IMG/VR virus record: IMGVR_UViG_3300033148_005474
Location: 1 to 21,224 of that record
Length of the DNA stretch: 21,224 nt
From: a virus
Strand: one strand, 5' to 3'
The notes below the pieces were generated by a model. The model saw nothing but the letters and a program-made list of their open reading frames with translations. It did no database searches and was not told the DNA's origin. The first letter of the stretch is position 1. Every line of letters starts with the position of its first letter. This document shows positions 1 through 6,008 of the stretch, piece after piece. The position numbers were made by a program, and so were the translations under genes.

Positions 1-150
1 GAGGATCACGCAAGGTTGCTTGAGCGGTTATCGGAGGAGACGTGCTTAAGTCAGAGCGTGATTCTGGCGGAGATGATAAGCAGGTGGCGGAGCGAGGTAG
101 ACTTGCGGGAGTGGATTGCGACGACTCGCAAGCGTCTTCACGGGGTGTGA
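1..150 (+). CDS. C-terminal part of an unknown protein (5' end outside window)
   Basis: An open frame runs in frame 1 from the left edge to a TGA at 148-150 and gives 49 residues, ending in RKRLHGV. The fragment is rich in Arg and Glu and looks alpha-helical, with Trp residues in WRSEV and REWIA. No family is recognisable from so short a piece. It lies 6 bases before the replication initiator gene, so it is probably the last part of another early gene in the same operon. A small DNA-binding or replication accessory protein would fit the place, but this is only inference. Confidence 0.5.
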   Translation, partial: EDHARLLERLSEETCLSQSVILAEMISRWRSEVDLREWIATTRKRLHGV

Positions 151-156
151 TGGGGG

Positions 157-873
157 TTGGCTAGCACTACGGCAATCGATCTGTTGACATGTGAAATGCG
201 TGGAAAGCCGGAATGTTTCGCGCTTTTCATGTGGATATTGTCAAGGGCATCAAGGGGCGAGAACGAGGCCTTGGTGATCCGCGGCGAGGCGCTGACTCTT
301 GGGCCTGGCGAGGCGGTATTCACTCGCGGGGAAGCCGCGGAAATACTTGGCATCCAGCCCAGGGCGGTTCGAAAGAGTATAGAGTTCATGCGGGATCTTG
401 GAATGTTGGCCAGAAACCCGCCAGAAACCCGCCTAAAACCCGCCAGAAAATATACTTTGATAACTGTGGAAAATTGGGATGTCTGGTGTCGCGTTGCCGA
501 AATGCTCGCCAAAAACCCGCCAGAAACCCGCCTAAAACCCGCCAGAAAATCGCCGTCGGAAATGCAAAAAATACCCGAAAAAAAATCGGAGAAAACTCCT
601 GCTCCAAGGAAACGGAAAAAATATCTCGGGAACGAGATCGTTCTTTCGGAGGATGGATTTTTCGAAAATATCTCGGATGAATTCGTCGCCGAAATGAGGA
701 GGAGATTTCCGGGCGCGAAGGTCAGGGCTGGAATGGATCGTGCGGCCCGGTATTGCGCGGCGCACGGGAAGCGGTACAAAGACTATGGCGCCTTCATCGC
801 GAATTGGATTGATCGCGAATGGCAGGCGCTTCCGGCCGAGGAGCGGGTCCCGAACATAAACCGATGGAGGTGA
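157..873 (+). CDS. Phage replication initiator / replisome organiser (lambda O-like architecture)
   Basis: The 238-residue product has the layout of phage replisome organisers. The N-terminal third (about residues 10-85) looks like a winged helix-turn-helix domain, including TRGEAAEILGIQPRAVRKS. Next comes YTLITVENWDVW, matching the 'TLITVxNYDxY' block that commonly follows this domain in phage replication proteins. A charged, low-complexity linker then leads to a C-terminal helical domain (KRYKDYGAFIANWIDREW) like the helicase-loading ends of such proteins. The proposed start is TTG 157; ATG 196 is an alternative, and ATG 150 is excluded because it meets TAG after four codons. The linker regions are encoded by two clusters of 9-bp repeats that may form the replication origin. 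The family role is binding the origin and recruiting the replicative helicase; that role here is inferred from architecture. Confidence 0.7.
   Translation: MASTTAIDLLTCEMRGKPECFALFMWILSRASRGENEALVIRGEALTLGPGEAVFTRGEAAEILGIQPRAVRKSIEFMRDLGMLARNPPETRLKPARKYTLITVENWDVWCRVAEMLAKNPPETRLKPARKSPSEMQKIPEKKSEKTPAPRKRKKYLGNEIVLSEDGFFENISDEFVAEMRRRFPGAKVRAGMDRAARYCAAHGKRYKDYGAFIANWIDREWQALPAEERVPNINRWR
414..543 (+). repeat. Six iteron-like AAACCCGCC repeats in two phased triplets, candidate replication origin
   Basis: The 9-mer AAACCCGCC occurs at 414, 425 and 436 and again at 513, 524 and 535. The spacing inside each triplet is exactly 11 bp, and the two triplets are 99 bp apart, which is nine times 11 bp, so all six copies lie on one face of the helix. 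A 38-bp stretch (414-451) is repeated at 513-550. The repeats sit within the replication initiator gene and are followed at about 544-640 by an A-rich stretch. Lambda has its O-binding iterons inside gene O followed by an A/T-rich unwinding element, so an origin is the natural reading. It could instead be simple coding repeat expansion. Confidence 0.6.
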
Positions 874-884
874 GAAATTGAAAC

Positions 885-1442
885 GTGGTTAGAGATGATG
901 ACGACCAGAAAATCACTTATCGCGAATGGAGAACGATGGTCCTGGACATGTATCGTCGGGCCGGGGTCCGGGTCGTGCCGGAAGACGAGATGGAGGAGGT
1001 GGTAAAAAAAGGGGGGAAGATGGAGCACGGGGTCGTTTCTGAAGGCGATATCAAATACGTGCATGATCGCTTCGAGGAACGTGGATATCGCAGGTGGGAG
1101 ATCAGGGCCGCGCTCGGGTTCATTCTTGACAGGAGGATATACCCTAGCGCGAATAACATCCTCGCGACGATCGAAAAGAAATGGATCACTCGCCAATCTT
1201 ATCGGAGGGTTGTGACAGAGCCCTCTCAGTGCCCGAGGGAGGGCCGGAGGTGCGGGGAGTGCCTTGACGTGTGCATGCTCCTCAAGCAGGCGTGCACGTC
1301 GATCGCCGACTGTTTCGGAAAGGGGCTTCCTGAAGAACTGGTCACGAAACACAACCAGGACCATCCGGCGCTGATAAATCTCAGGGCGCGCCTGATAGCG
1401 GAACCGGACCTCAGGACGCGCCACATGGTTGCTCGAGAATGA
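885..1442 (+). CDS. Unknown early phage protein with a cysteine cluster
   Basis: The 185-residue product begins at GTG 885, 11 bases after a GGAGGTG ribosome binding site that overlaps the stop of the replication gene. I do not recognise a family. Visible features are an acidic and basic helical N-terminal half, a central segment GYRRWEIRAALGFILDRR, and a cluster CPREGRRCGECLDVC around residues 115-130 with another Cys a few residues later (KQACTSIADC), which could bind a metal. Position directly after an O-like initiator is where many phages carry a helicase loader or second replication factor, but no Walker motif is present and that role is not supported by sequence. Confidence 0.65.
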   Translation: MVRDDDDQKITYREWRTMVLDMYRRAGVRVVPEDEMEEVVKKGGKMEHGVVSEGDIKYVHDRFEERGYRRWEIRAALGFILDRRIYPSANNILATIEKKWITRQSYRRVVTEPSQCPREGRRCGECLDVCMLLKQACTSIADCFGKGLPEELVTKHNQDHPALINLRARLIAEPDLRTRHMVARE

Positions 1443-1469
1443 CGGGGAAAGTGATGGGGGGAATGAAGA

Positions 1470-1751
1470 GTGAACTGGATGGTGGGGGAATGTAAATGTG
1501 GATGTATTGTCAAGTTCGGATTTGGCGAGTACATGCATGTGCGATTCCAGAAGTTATGCGATGAGCATATGAAAAACGACTTGGCCGCCACGGTATGTTT
1601 TGTTGTTGGTGGAACCAAGTTTGGCCCGCTGGAGGTTCCTTTGCGCGACGGTTACAAACGGACGATCTTCGTCGAGGTCCGTGGCAAGTATGAGTGCGTG
1701 CCGGTTCCGCTTGAAGGTTCGGCGCGGGAGGAGGATGATATCAATGATTGA
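1470..1751 (+). CDS. Unknown small protein with N-terminal Cys motif
   Basis: The frame encodes up to 93 residues from GTG 1470; ATG 1479 (MVGECKCGC) is an alternative start. The N-terminus carries CKCGC and a further Cys about 20 residues on (KLCDEH), suggesting a small zinc-binding fold. A beta-rich middle follows, and the end is acidic (REEDDIND). The stop overlaps the next start as ATGATTGA, so the gene is translationally coupled to the M15 peptidase gene. No family is recognised. Confidence 0.6.
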   Translation: MNWMVGECKCGCIVKFGFGEYMHVRFQKLCDEHMKNDLAATVCFVVGGTKFGPLEVPLRDGYKRTIFVEVRGKYECVPVPLEGSAREEDDIND

Positions 1752-2181
1752 ACTACCGAAACGACCGAAGAACAGACACGAGATGAACAGGATCGTCGGA
1801 AACCACCGGAAGATCAAGACCAAGCGGGTAAGGGTCCCCGAGGAGATGCGCGGGATCGTCGGGCTCTCGCGAGGGTACTTCTACGCGAACGCGTACATCA
1901 AGGAGGTGCTCGAGGCCGTGTTCCAGGAGATCGTTGACGCGGGCCTTGTGGACAAGCTGAAGACGTTCGATGGTTGCATATGCCACCGGTATATCCGTGG
2001 CGGTCGTCGCTTGTCGGTCCATTCCTGGGGCATGGCGGTCGACTTCAATGCGTTCGAGAATATGATGGGGAAGCGCCCGAAGATGGACCGGAAGATCGTG
2101 AAGATATTCGAGAAGTACGGATTCATCTGGGGCGGCCGCTGGCGCAGGCCGGACGGAATGCACTTCCAATACATGGACTGA
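1744..2181 (+). CDS. M15-family zinc peptidase, probable peptidoglycan-cleaving enzyme
   Basis: The 145-residue product shows the metal-binding pattern of M15 peptidases (VanY/endolysin type). His93 and Asp100 lie in SVHSWGMAVDFNAF (H-x6-D), and a third ligand, His140, lies in DGMHFQY near the C-terminus. WGGRW before it matches the conserved 'WGGxW' of phage D-Ala-D-Ala carboxypeptidase and L-Ala-D-Glu peptidase enzymes. The expected role is hydrolysis of peptide bonds in peptidoglycan stems during lysis. ATG 1744 is preferred because GGAGG ends 9 bases before it; an in-frame ATG at 1735 lies too close to that site. No signal peptide is seen, so export would need a holin or similar. The gene sits in the early block rather than beside tail genes, which is less usual for a lysis gene. 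Confidence 0.85.
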   Translation: MIELPKRPKNRHEMNRIVGNHRKIKTKRVRVPEEMRGIVGLSRGYFYANAYIKEVLEAVFQEIVDAGLVDKLKTFDGCICHRYIRGGRRLSVHSWGMAVDFNAFENMMGKRPKMDRKIVKIFEKYGFIWGGRWRRPDGMHFQYMD

Positions 2182-2199
2182 ATGGGGAGGAGATACAAA

Positions 2200-2451
2200 A
2201 TGAAGTATGACGCGAAACTTATCGAGGTTGAGCGCAACGTTGTCGGGGTGCTCGAAAGCGGAGCAATATGGGTAGGTGATAACATCTGGATATGGGAGGA
2301 TTATTACATTGAGGAGAATGGCGACTTGGTTCGATATGAGGTCATCGCGGAAGGAAAGGTCCCGACACTTACCGGCTACAACACGGACCAGTTGAGGGAG
2401 AAACTTCCCATCTGGTTCGGTATTACATGGTCGGAGGCATCTGATCAATAG
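2200..2451 (+). CDS. Unknown small protein, 83 residues
   Basis: The product starts at ATG 2200 with GGGGAGGAG seven or so bases upstream; an in-frame ATG at 2182 has no site of its own. It is acidic and rich in Trp, Tyr and Glu (GDNIWIWEDYYIEENG). No family is recognised. It lies between the M15 peptidase and the FGE array, with the ribosome binding site of the first FGE gene just after its stop. Confidence 0.6.
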   Translation: MKYDAKLIEVERNVVGVLESGAIWVGDNIWIWEDYYIEENGDLVRYEVIAEGKVPTLTGYNTDQLREKLPIWFGITWSEASDQ

Positions 2452-2471
2452 AAGGAGGGCGAGAAGAATAT

Positions 2472-3386
2472 ATGAAAAACGAGATTTCGATCGACATCGG
2501 TGGTGGCGTTATGATGGAGTTCGTTCGGATTCCCGCGGGCACCTTCCAGATGGGGAGCATGACGGGCTACACCAAGGATGACCAACCGGTCCATACGGTG
2601 AACATTACGAAGCCGTTCTACATGGCGAAGTATCCGTGCACGCAGGAACAGTGGGAACATCTCATGGGCTCGAATCCGAGTCACTTCATAGGCGATCTTC
2701 AGCGACCGGTCGATAGCGTATCGTATGACATGATAACGGAGAATGATGGCGTCCTCGTCAGGATGAACGCCTTGGGCCAGGGGACATTCAGATTGCCGAC
2801 GGAGGCGGAGTGGGAGTATGCGTGCAGGGCCGGTACGACAACGGATTATTACTGGGGCGACACGATGAACGGCGACTACTGTTGGTGTGATATCAACTCG
2901 GGTTCGGCGACCCATCCGGTCGGTCAGAAGTCGCCCAATTCATTCGGCCTCTATGACATGTGCGGCAATGTATTTGAATGGTGCCAAGATTGGTATGGAG
3001 AATCATATTACTCGGCATCGCCGATGAATGATCCGCAAGGCCCTGGATTGGGCTTGTGCCGCGTGATGCGTGGTGGTGGTTGGTACCACTACGCGCACCT
3101 CTGTCGTTCCGCCTCTCGCTACTTCCACACGCCGTTGTTCGCGAACGACGGCGGCGGCTTCCGCCTCGTAATGGATGTGCCGGAAGAAACCAAGACGGAG
3201 GAAGAACAAGTGAACAGACGCATATGGTATCGGCTTGTAAACAGTTTAGCATCTTACGAAGTACTGTGTGTAAGCAATAATTCCAGGATATGGGAAGCAG
3301 TGTCATGCCCAGGTTTACTGCAAGGAGTACATGATCGCGGATCTATCGGTGCGTCAGGATTAAAGGAGGGCGAGAAGAATATATGA
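2472..3386 (+). CDS. FGE/SUMF1-fold protein 1 with a DGR-like variable region and a damaged C-terminal tail
   Basis: The 304-residue product has an FGE-sulfatase (SUMF1, C-type-lectin-like) domain at residues 1-235. Landmarks are MEFVRIPAGTFQMGS, FRLPTEAEWEYACRAG, FGLYDMCGNVFEWCQDWYG and the end RVMRGGGW...GGGFRLV. In true FGE a Cys pair follows the GGS segment; here those places are Tyr/His, so catalysis is unlikely and a ligand-binding scaffold is more probable. Residues 192-232 (3045-3167) behave like a DGR variable region. After the Glu-rich linker (KTEEEQ) comes a piece of the tail domain seen complete at 5003 and 7023. A deletion then shifts the frame, so VYCKEYMIADLSV, still readable in another frame at 3313-3352, is translated as GLLQGVHDRG. 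The stop overlaps the next start by four bases. AAGGAGGGCGAG precedes ATG 2472. Confidence 0.85.
   Translation: MKNEISIDIGGGVMMEFVRIPAGTFQMGSMTGYTKDDQPVHTVNITKPFYMAKYPCTQEQWEHLMGSNPSHFIGDLQRPVDSVSYDMITENDGVLVRMNALGQGTFRLPTEAEWEYACRAGTTTDYYWGDTMNGDYCWCDINSGSATHPVGQKSPNSFGLYDMCGNVFEWCQDWYGESYYSASPMNDPQGPGLGLCRVMRGGGWYHYAHLCRSASRYFHTPLFANDGGGFRLVMDVPEETKTEEEQVNRRIWYRLVNSLASYEVLCVSNNSRIWEAVSCPGLLQGVHDRGSIGASGLKEGEKNI
3045..3167 (+). repeat. Variable region 1 (DGR-type) of FGE1
   Basis: The segment runs from the GGA codon after GGC-CCT to the CTC codon of GFRL. Compared with the same segment of FGE3 (offset 1787), codons 3069-3167 have no third-position change but nine first/second-position changes in seven codons (3114, 3120, 3123, 3126, 3135, 3138, 3144). 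All of these are in NNC, NNT or NNG codons. That is what adenine-specific mutagenesis of AAC/AAT/AAG template codons produces. The constant GC-rich end at about 3150-3167 would be the place for an initiation-of-mutagenic-homing signal. Confidence 0.65.
3197..3212 (+). promoter_or_regulatory. Internal ribosome binding site and GTG start for the tail domain of FGE1
   Basis: GGAGGAAGAACAA is followed by GTG 3210 in the same frame as FGE1. It is placed like the AAGGAGG/ATG pairs at 4988-5005 and 7008-7025. Here the downstream tail is broken, so any separate product would be a remnant. Confidence 0.45.
3197..3310 (+). repeat. 114-bp direct repeat, tail-domain fragment, copy 1
   Basis: This stretch reads identically to 4114-4227. 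It begins with the GGAGG of the internal ribosome binding site and covers the internal GTG 3210 and the start of the tail domain (NRRIWYRLVNSLASYEV). After the repeat, copy 1 has 32 extra bases (3311-3342) and the two copies then rejoin at CTATCGGTGCGTCAGG. Confidence 0.9.
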
Positions 3387-5317
3387 AAAAAGAGATTTCG
3401 ATCGACATCGGTGGTGGTGTCAGGATGGAATTCGTTCGGATTCCCGCTGGTACCTTCCAGATGGGGAGCACGCACGGTTATAGCAACGAAAAACCGGTCC
3501 ATACGGTGAACATTACGAAGCCGTTCTACATGGCGAAATACCCATGCACGCAGGCTCAGTGGGAACAGCTAATGGGTTCAAATCCTTCGAGCAGGTATGG
3601 AGTTGGCCCTAATTACCCCGTCCATGATGTATCATATAACATGATAACGGATACCATCGGCTTCATCGAGCGGATGAACGTCTTGGGCCAAGGCACATTC
3701 AGATTGCCGACGGAAGCTGAATGGGAGTATGCGTGCAGGGCGGGTACGACAACGGAATATTATTGGGGCGACACGATGAACGGCGACTACTGTTGGTGTG
3801 ATATCAACTCGGGTTCAACGACACATCCGGTTGGCCAGAAGATGCCAAATGCCTTCGGTCTTTATGACATGTGCGGCAATGTATATGAGTGGTGCCAAGA
3901 TTGGTATGGAGAATCATATTACTCGGTATCTCCGTTGGATGATCCACAAGGCCCTGTATCGTGCCTGTGCCGCGTGATGCGTGGTGGTGGTTGGCGTAGC
4001 TTTGCCTTTCACTGCCGAACCGCTTATCGCGGCTACTCAGGGTCGTTGAGAGCATTTTCCGGCCTGGGCTTCCGCCTCGTAATGGATGTGCCGGAAGATG
4101 AAGAAACCAAGAAGGAGGAAGAACAAGTGAACAGACGCATATGGTATCGGCTTGTAAACAGTTTAGCATCTTACGAAGTACTGTGTGTAAGCAATAATTC
4201 CAGGATATGGGAAGCAGTGTCATGCCCCTATCGGTGCGTCAGGATTAAAGGAGGTCGAAGAATGAAAGAAATTACGATTGATCTTGGCAATGGAGTAATA
4301 ATGGAGTTCGTTTTGATTCCCGCGGGCACCTTCCAGATGGGGAGCATGACGGGCTACACCAAGGATGACCAACCGGTCCATACGGTGAACATTACGAAGC
4401 CGTTCTACATGGCTAAGTACCCGTGCACGCAGGCTCAGTGGGAACAACTCATGGGCTCGAATCCTTCGTGTTTCAAGGGGAACCCTTCCCGACCGGTCGA
4501 TAGCGTATCGTATGACATGATAACGGAACCGGACGGCTTTATCGACAGGATGAATGAGCTTGGCCAGGGAACGTTCAGGTTGCCTACCGAGGCTGAATGG
4601 GAGTATGCGTGCAGAGCGGGCAGGACAACGGAATATTACTGGGGTAATACAATGAACGACGACTACTGCTGGTATCGCAGCAATGCAAATTCGAGGACCC
4701 ATCCGGTTGGGCAGAAACTGCCTAATTCATTTGGTCTTTATGATATGAGCGGCAATGTATGGGAATGGTGCCGGGATTGGTATGGTTCAACATATTATTC
4801 GGTATCTTCGTCAGATGATCCGAAAGGCCCTGGATTGGGCTCGTCCCGCGTGATACGTGGTGGTGGTTGGTACCACTACGCGCACCTCTGTCGTTCCGCC
4901 GTTCGCAACGACTACACGCCGTCGTCCGCGGACGACGGCGGCGGCTTCCGCCTCGTAATGGATGTACCGGAAGATGAAGAAACTAAGAAGGAGGAAGAAC
5001 ACATGAACAATATAGATATAACTGTTACGAGGTATCGTCTGATCAAGAATGAAGGTAAGTTTGAGCTGCATAAGAGCACAGGAGAACCTGCGCAGTGGCG
5101 CGCGGTTATCTGCGGAATGGATCGGGAACGGCTATGTGACTCGACATGTGCGTGGTTTTCGATTTCTGATAAACGAGTGTTCTGCAGAGACAGCGTGATC
5201 GCGGATCTATCGGTGTGCGAAGCGTGCGGTGGTACGGGTTATATCAGGATCCGATGCGCATGTACCGAGCAGCCGGTCCGTCCGAGCGAGGAGGGAATAC
5301 AAGATGAACATCGTTAA
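3383..5317 (+). CDS. Double FGE/SUMF1-fold fusion protein with C-terminal Cys-rich tail domain (FGE2-FGE3-tail)
   Basis: The 644-residue frame holds two FGE-sulfatase domains: residues 1-235 and 294-530, the second starting at an internal ATG 4262. Both carry the family landmarks (IPAGTFQMGS, RLPTEAEWEYACRAG, FGLYDM-GNVxEW, RVxRGGGW, GFRLV). Between them lies a fragment of the tail domain. Relative to FGE1 this joint lacks 32 bases (4227/4228), which shifts the frame past the stop used by FGE1 and opens it into FGE3. FGE3 still has its own AAGGAGG seven bases before ATG 4262, so separate translation is possible. Residues 541-644 form a complete tail domain with WRAVICG, CAWFSI and a zinc-binding-like CEACGGTGYIRIRCAC. 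No sulfatase is seen nearby and the FGE active-site Cys pair is absent, so a displayed or secreted binding protein is the better guess. No signal peptide is present. Confidence 0.85.
   Translation: MKKEISIDIGGGVRMEFVRIPAGTFQMGSTHGYSNEKPVHTVNITKPFYMAKYPCTQAQWEQLMGSNPSSRYGVGPNYPVHDVSYNMITDTIGFIERMNVLGQGTFRLPTEAEWEYACRAGTTTEYYWGDTMNGDYCWCDINSGSTTHPVGQKMPNAFGLYDMCGNVYEWCQDWYGESYYSVSPLDDPQGPVSCLCRVMRGGGWRSFAFHCRTAYRGYSGSLRAFSGLGFRLVMDVPEDEETKKEEEQVNRRIWYRLVNSLASYEVLCVSNNSRIWEAVSCPYRCVRIKGGRRMKEITIDLGNGVIMEFVLIPAGTFQMGSMTGYTKDDQPVHTVNITKPFYMAKYPCTQAQWEQLMGSNPSCFKGNPSRPVDSVSYDMITEPDGFIDRMNELGQGTFRLPTEAEWEYACRAGRTTEYYWGNTMNDDYCWYRSNANSRTHPVGQKLPNSFGLYDMSGNVWEWCRDWYGSTYYSVSSSDDPKGPGLGSSRVIRGGGWYHYAHLCRSAVRNDYTPSSADDGGGFRLVMDVPEDEETKKEEEHMNNIDITVTRYRLIKNEGKFELHKSTGEPAQWRAVICGMDRERLCDSTCAWFSISDKRVFCRDSVIADLSVCEACGGTGYIRIRCACTEQPVRPSEEGIQDEHR
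3956..4078 (+). repeat. Variable region 2 (DGR-type) of FGE2
   Basis: This is the same 41-codon segment as in FGE1, with no length change. Several of its bases upstream of RVMRGGGW differ from FGE1 only at first or second codon positions (GTA/GGA, TCG/TTG, TGC/GGC, CTG/TTG). The rest (TGG CGT AGC TTT GCC and on) also differs at third positions, so it is older than the FGE1/FGE3 pair or came from another template. Confidence 0.5.
4114..4227 (+). repeat. 114-bp direct repeat, tail-domain fragment, copy 2
   Basis: Identical to 3197-3310. It contains an in-frame internal GTG at 4127 after GGAGGAAGAACAA. The repeat ends at the exact point where a 32-base segment present in copy 1 is missing. Confidence 0.9.
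4248..4264 (+). promoter_or_regulatory. Ribosome binding site and ATG for separate translation of FGE3
   Basis: AAGGAGG at 4248-4254 is followed after seven bases by ATG 4262, in frame with the upstream FGE2. The corresponding site in FGE1 (AAAGGAGGGCGAG before ATG 3383) starts a separate gene, so this was probably the original start of an independent FGE3 gene before the frames fused. Confidence 0.6.
4832..4954 (+). repeat. Variable region 3 (DGR-type) of FGE3
   Basis: Colinear with variable region 1 at a constant offset of 1787. It is identical through 4856-4900, including the variable-looking codons TAC CAC TAC GCG CAC CTC. It then differs in codons 4901, 4907, 4910, 4913, 4922, 4925 and 4931, only at first and second positions. 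The encoded end is VRNDYTPSSADDGGGFRLV, against SRYFHTPLFANDGGGFRLV in FGE1. Confidence 0.65.
4988..5005 (+). promoter_or_regulatory. Internal ribosome binding site and ATG for the Cys-rich tail domain
   Basis: AAGGAGG at 4988-4994 lies eight bases before ATG 5003, in the same frame as FGE3. The bases also encode the linker residues KKEEE. The same arrangement at 7008-7025 argues that the tail domain can be made alone as a protein of about 104 residues as well as fused to the FGE domain. Confidence 0.55.
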
Positions 5318-5606
5318 CCGACTGAAGATAGTGAAGGAGCCGGGGCGAATGATCGTCGTGCTCGACGATGAGAATGGATTTTCGGAAGTCTTCTGTCCGT
5401 GTCATACCAATATACCCTGCTCATCTACATACGCTAAGTTCGATATCTTTTTCGATGCGGATGACACATGTTCGGGCGACCACGATATCTTGGTGATCGT
5501 TCCCGACGTGCCGCCGGAAGACGACGACTGCGACAAGAGGGACATTCCAATAGATAGTTTTGAGCAAGCATGCGACGAGTTCGAGGGGAGGGAGCGGGGA
5601 GAATGA
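5304..5606 (+). CDS. Unknown acidic protein, 100 residues
   Basis: ATG 5304 lies nine bases after GAGGAGGG and overlaps the end of the FGE2-FGE3 frame by 14 bases. The product has Cys residues at CPCHTNIPC near residue 40 and a strongly acidic C-terminal half (PPEDDDCDKRD and EFEGRERGE). No family is recognised. It overlaps the next gene as ATGA, so the three small genes 5304-5937 are coupled. Confidence 0.6.
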   Translation: MNIVNRLKIVKEPGRMIVVLDDENGFSEVFCPCHTNIPCSSTYAKFDIFFDADDTCSGDHDILVIVPDVPPEDDDCDKRDIPIDSFEQACDEFEGRERGE

Positions 5607-5761
5607 TCAAGCGTTTGCTCAGATACCTTCTTGGTCGGCGGTGCGATATCTGCGGTGGCTGGCACGAGGTTATCCATGACCATGTTGACAAGGGGCGAGT
5701 CTGTTCGCTCTGCATGGTTACGCACTGGGCAGATGGCGGGGAAGTGGAGGTGAAGAAGTGA
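5603..5761 (+). CDS. Small zinc-ribbon protein, 52 residues
   Basis: The product has two Cys pairs, CDIC and CSLC, 18 residues apart, with His residues between them (GGWHEVIHDHVDKGRVC), which looks like a small zinc-binding domain. ATG 5603 overlaps the stop of the previous gene and follows GGGAGCGGGGAG. Its last 47 bases are copied at 6085-6131, where they follow an unrelated truncated gene. The role is unknown. Confidence 0.65.
   Translation: MIKRLLRYLLGRRCDICGGWHEVIHDHVDKGRVCSLCMVTHWADGGEVEVKK
5711..5757 (+). repeat. 47-bp direct repeat, copy 1 (end of zinc-ribbon gene)
   Basis: Matches 6085-6131 with one mismatch (C at 5730, T at 6104). In this copy it encodes the last 16 residues of the 52-residue zinc-ribbon protein. 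Confidence 0.9.
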
Positions 5762-6008
5762 TTGATTTATTCGGGAACGAAATACAAAACACTCCGACGA
5801 AAAAGAAGAAGAAGAAGGGATATTGGGATGAACCAGGGAGCGGCCCGGACGGAAAGCAATGTCGTGATTGTGTAAAACATATTTCAAATGTGAGCGTGTT
5901 CGTAAATTCTGGACCCATGGTCCTGGGACGGATATAAAAGCAACGGCACCAGCGTGTGCCGGATTCAAATGTAGAGAAGATAACCAGAAGGAGGACGTTG
6001 GCAAATGA
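5758..6008 (+). pseudogene. Frameshifted conserved small phage protein with CxxC and WTxGPGTDIKA motifs
   Basis: GTG 5758 overlaps the preceding stop and begins MIDLFGNEIQ, a Lys run, GYWDEPGSGPDGKQC and RDCVKHIS, then stops at 5935-5937. The -1 frame from about 5871 continues as KTYFKCERVRKFWTHGPGTDI, then KATAPACAGFKC, ending at TGA 6006. Small phage proteins of this type normally carry both halves in one frame, with roughly eight more residues between the two Cys motifs. A short deletion around 5869-5882 is the likely cause. As it stands the 59-residue product lacks the second Cys cluster. An assembly error is possible. Confidence 0.65.

Noticed and set aside
414-550. CRISPR-like array from the spaced repeats
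   Set aside because: The units are 9 bp at 11-bp steps within a coding frame, far too short and regular for repeat-spacer structure.
213-680. A 155-codon + strand frame overlapping the replication gene
   Set aside because: It is an out-of-frame shadow of the gene at 157-873. The repeats keep it open, and its translation is low-complexity without a ribosome binding site.
2472-5317. FGE genes as sulfatase-maturing enzymes
   Set aside because: No sulfatase gene is nearby, the active-site Cys pair is not present, and the copies vary most at the catalytic end.
5798-5820. Programmed -1 frameshift at the A-rich Lys codon run of the gene at 5758
   Set aside because: A shift at the run itself would meet a stop soon after (TGA at 5828-5830), well before the conserved second half. 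The useful shift would have to occur at about 5871, where there is no slippery heptamer.
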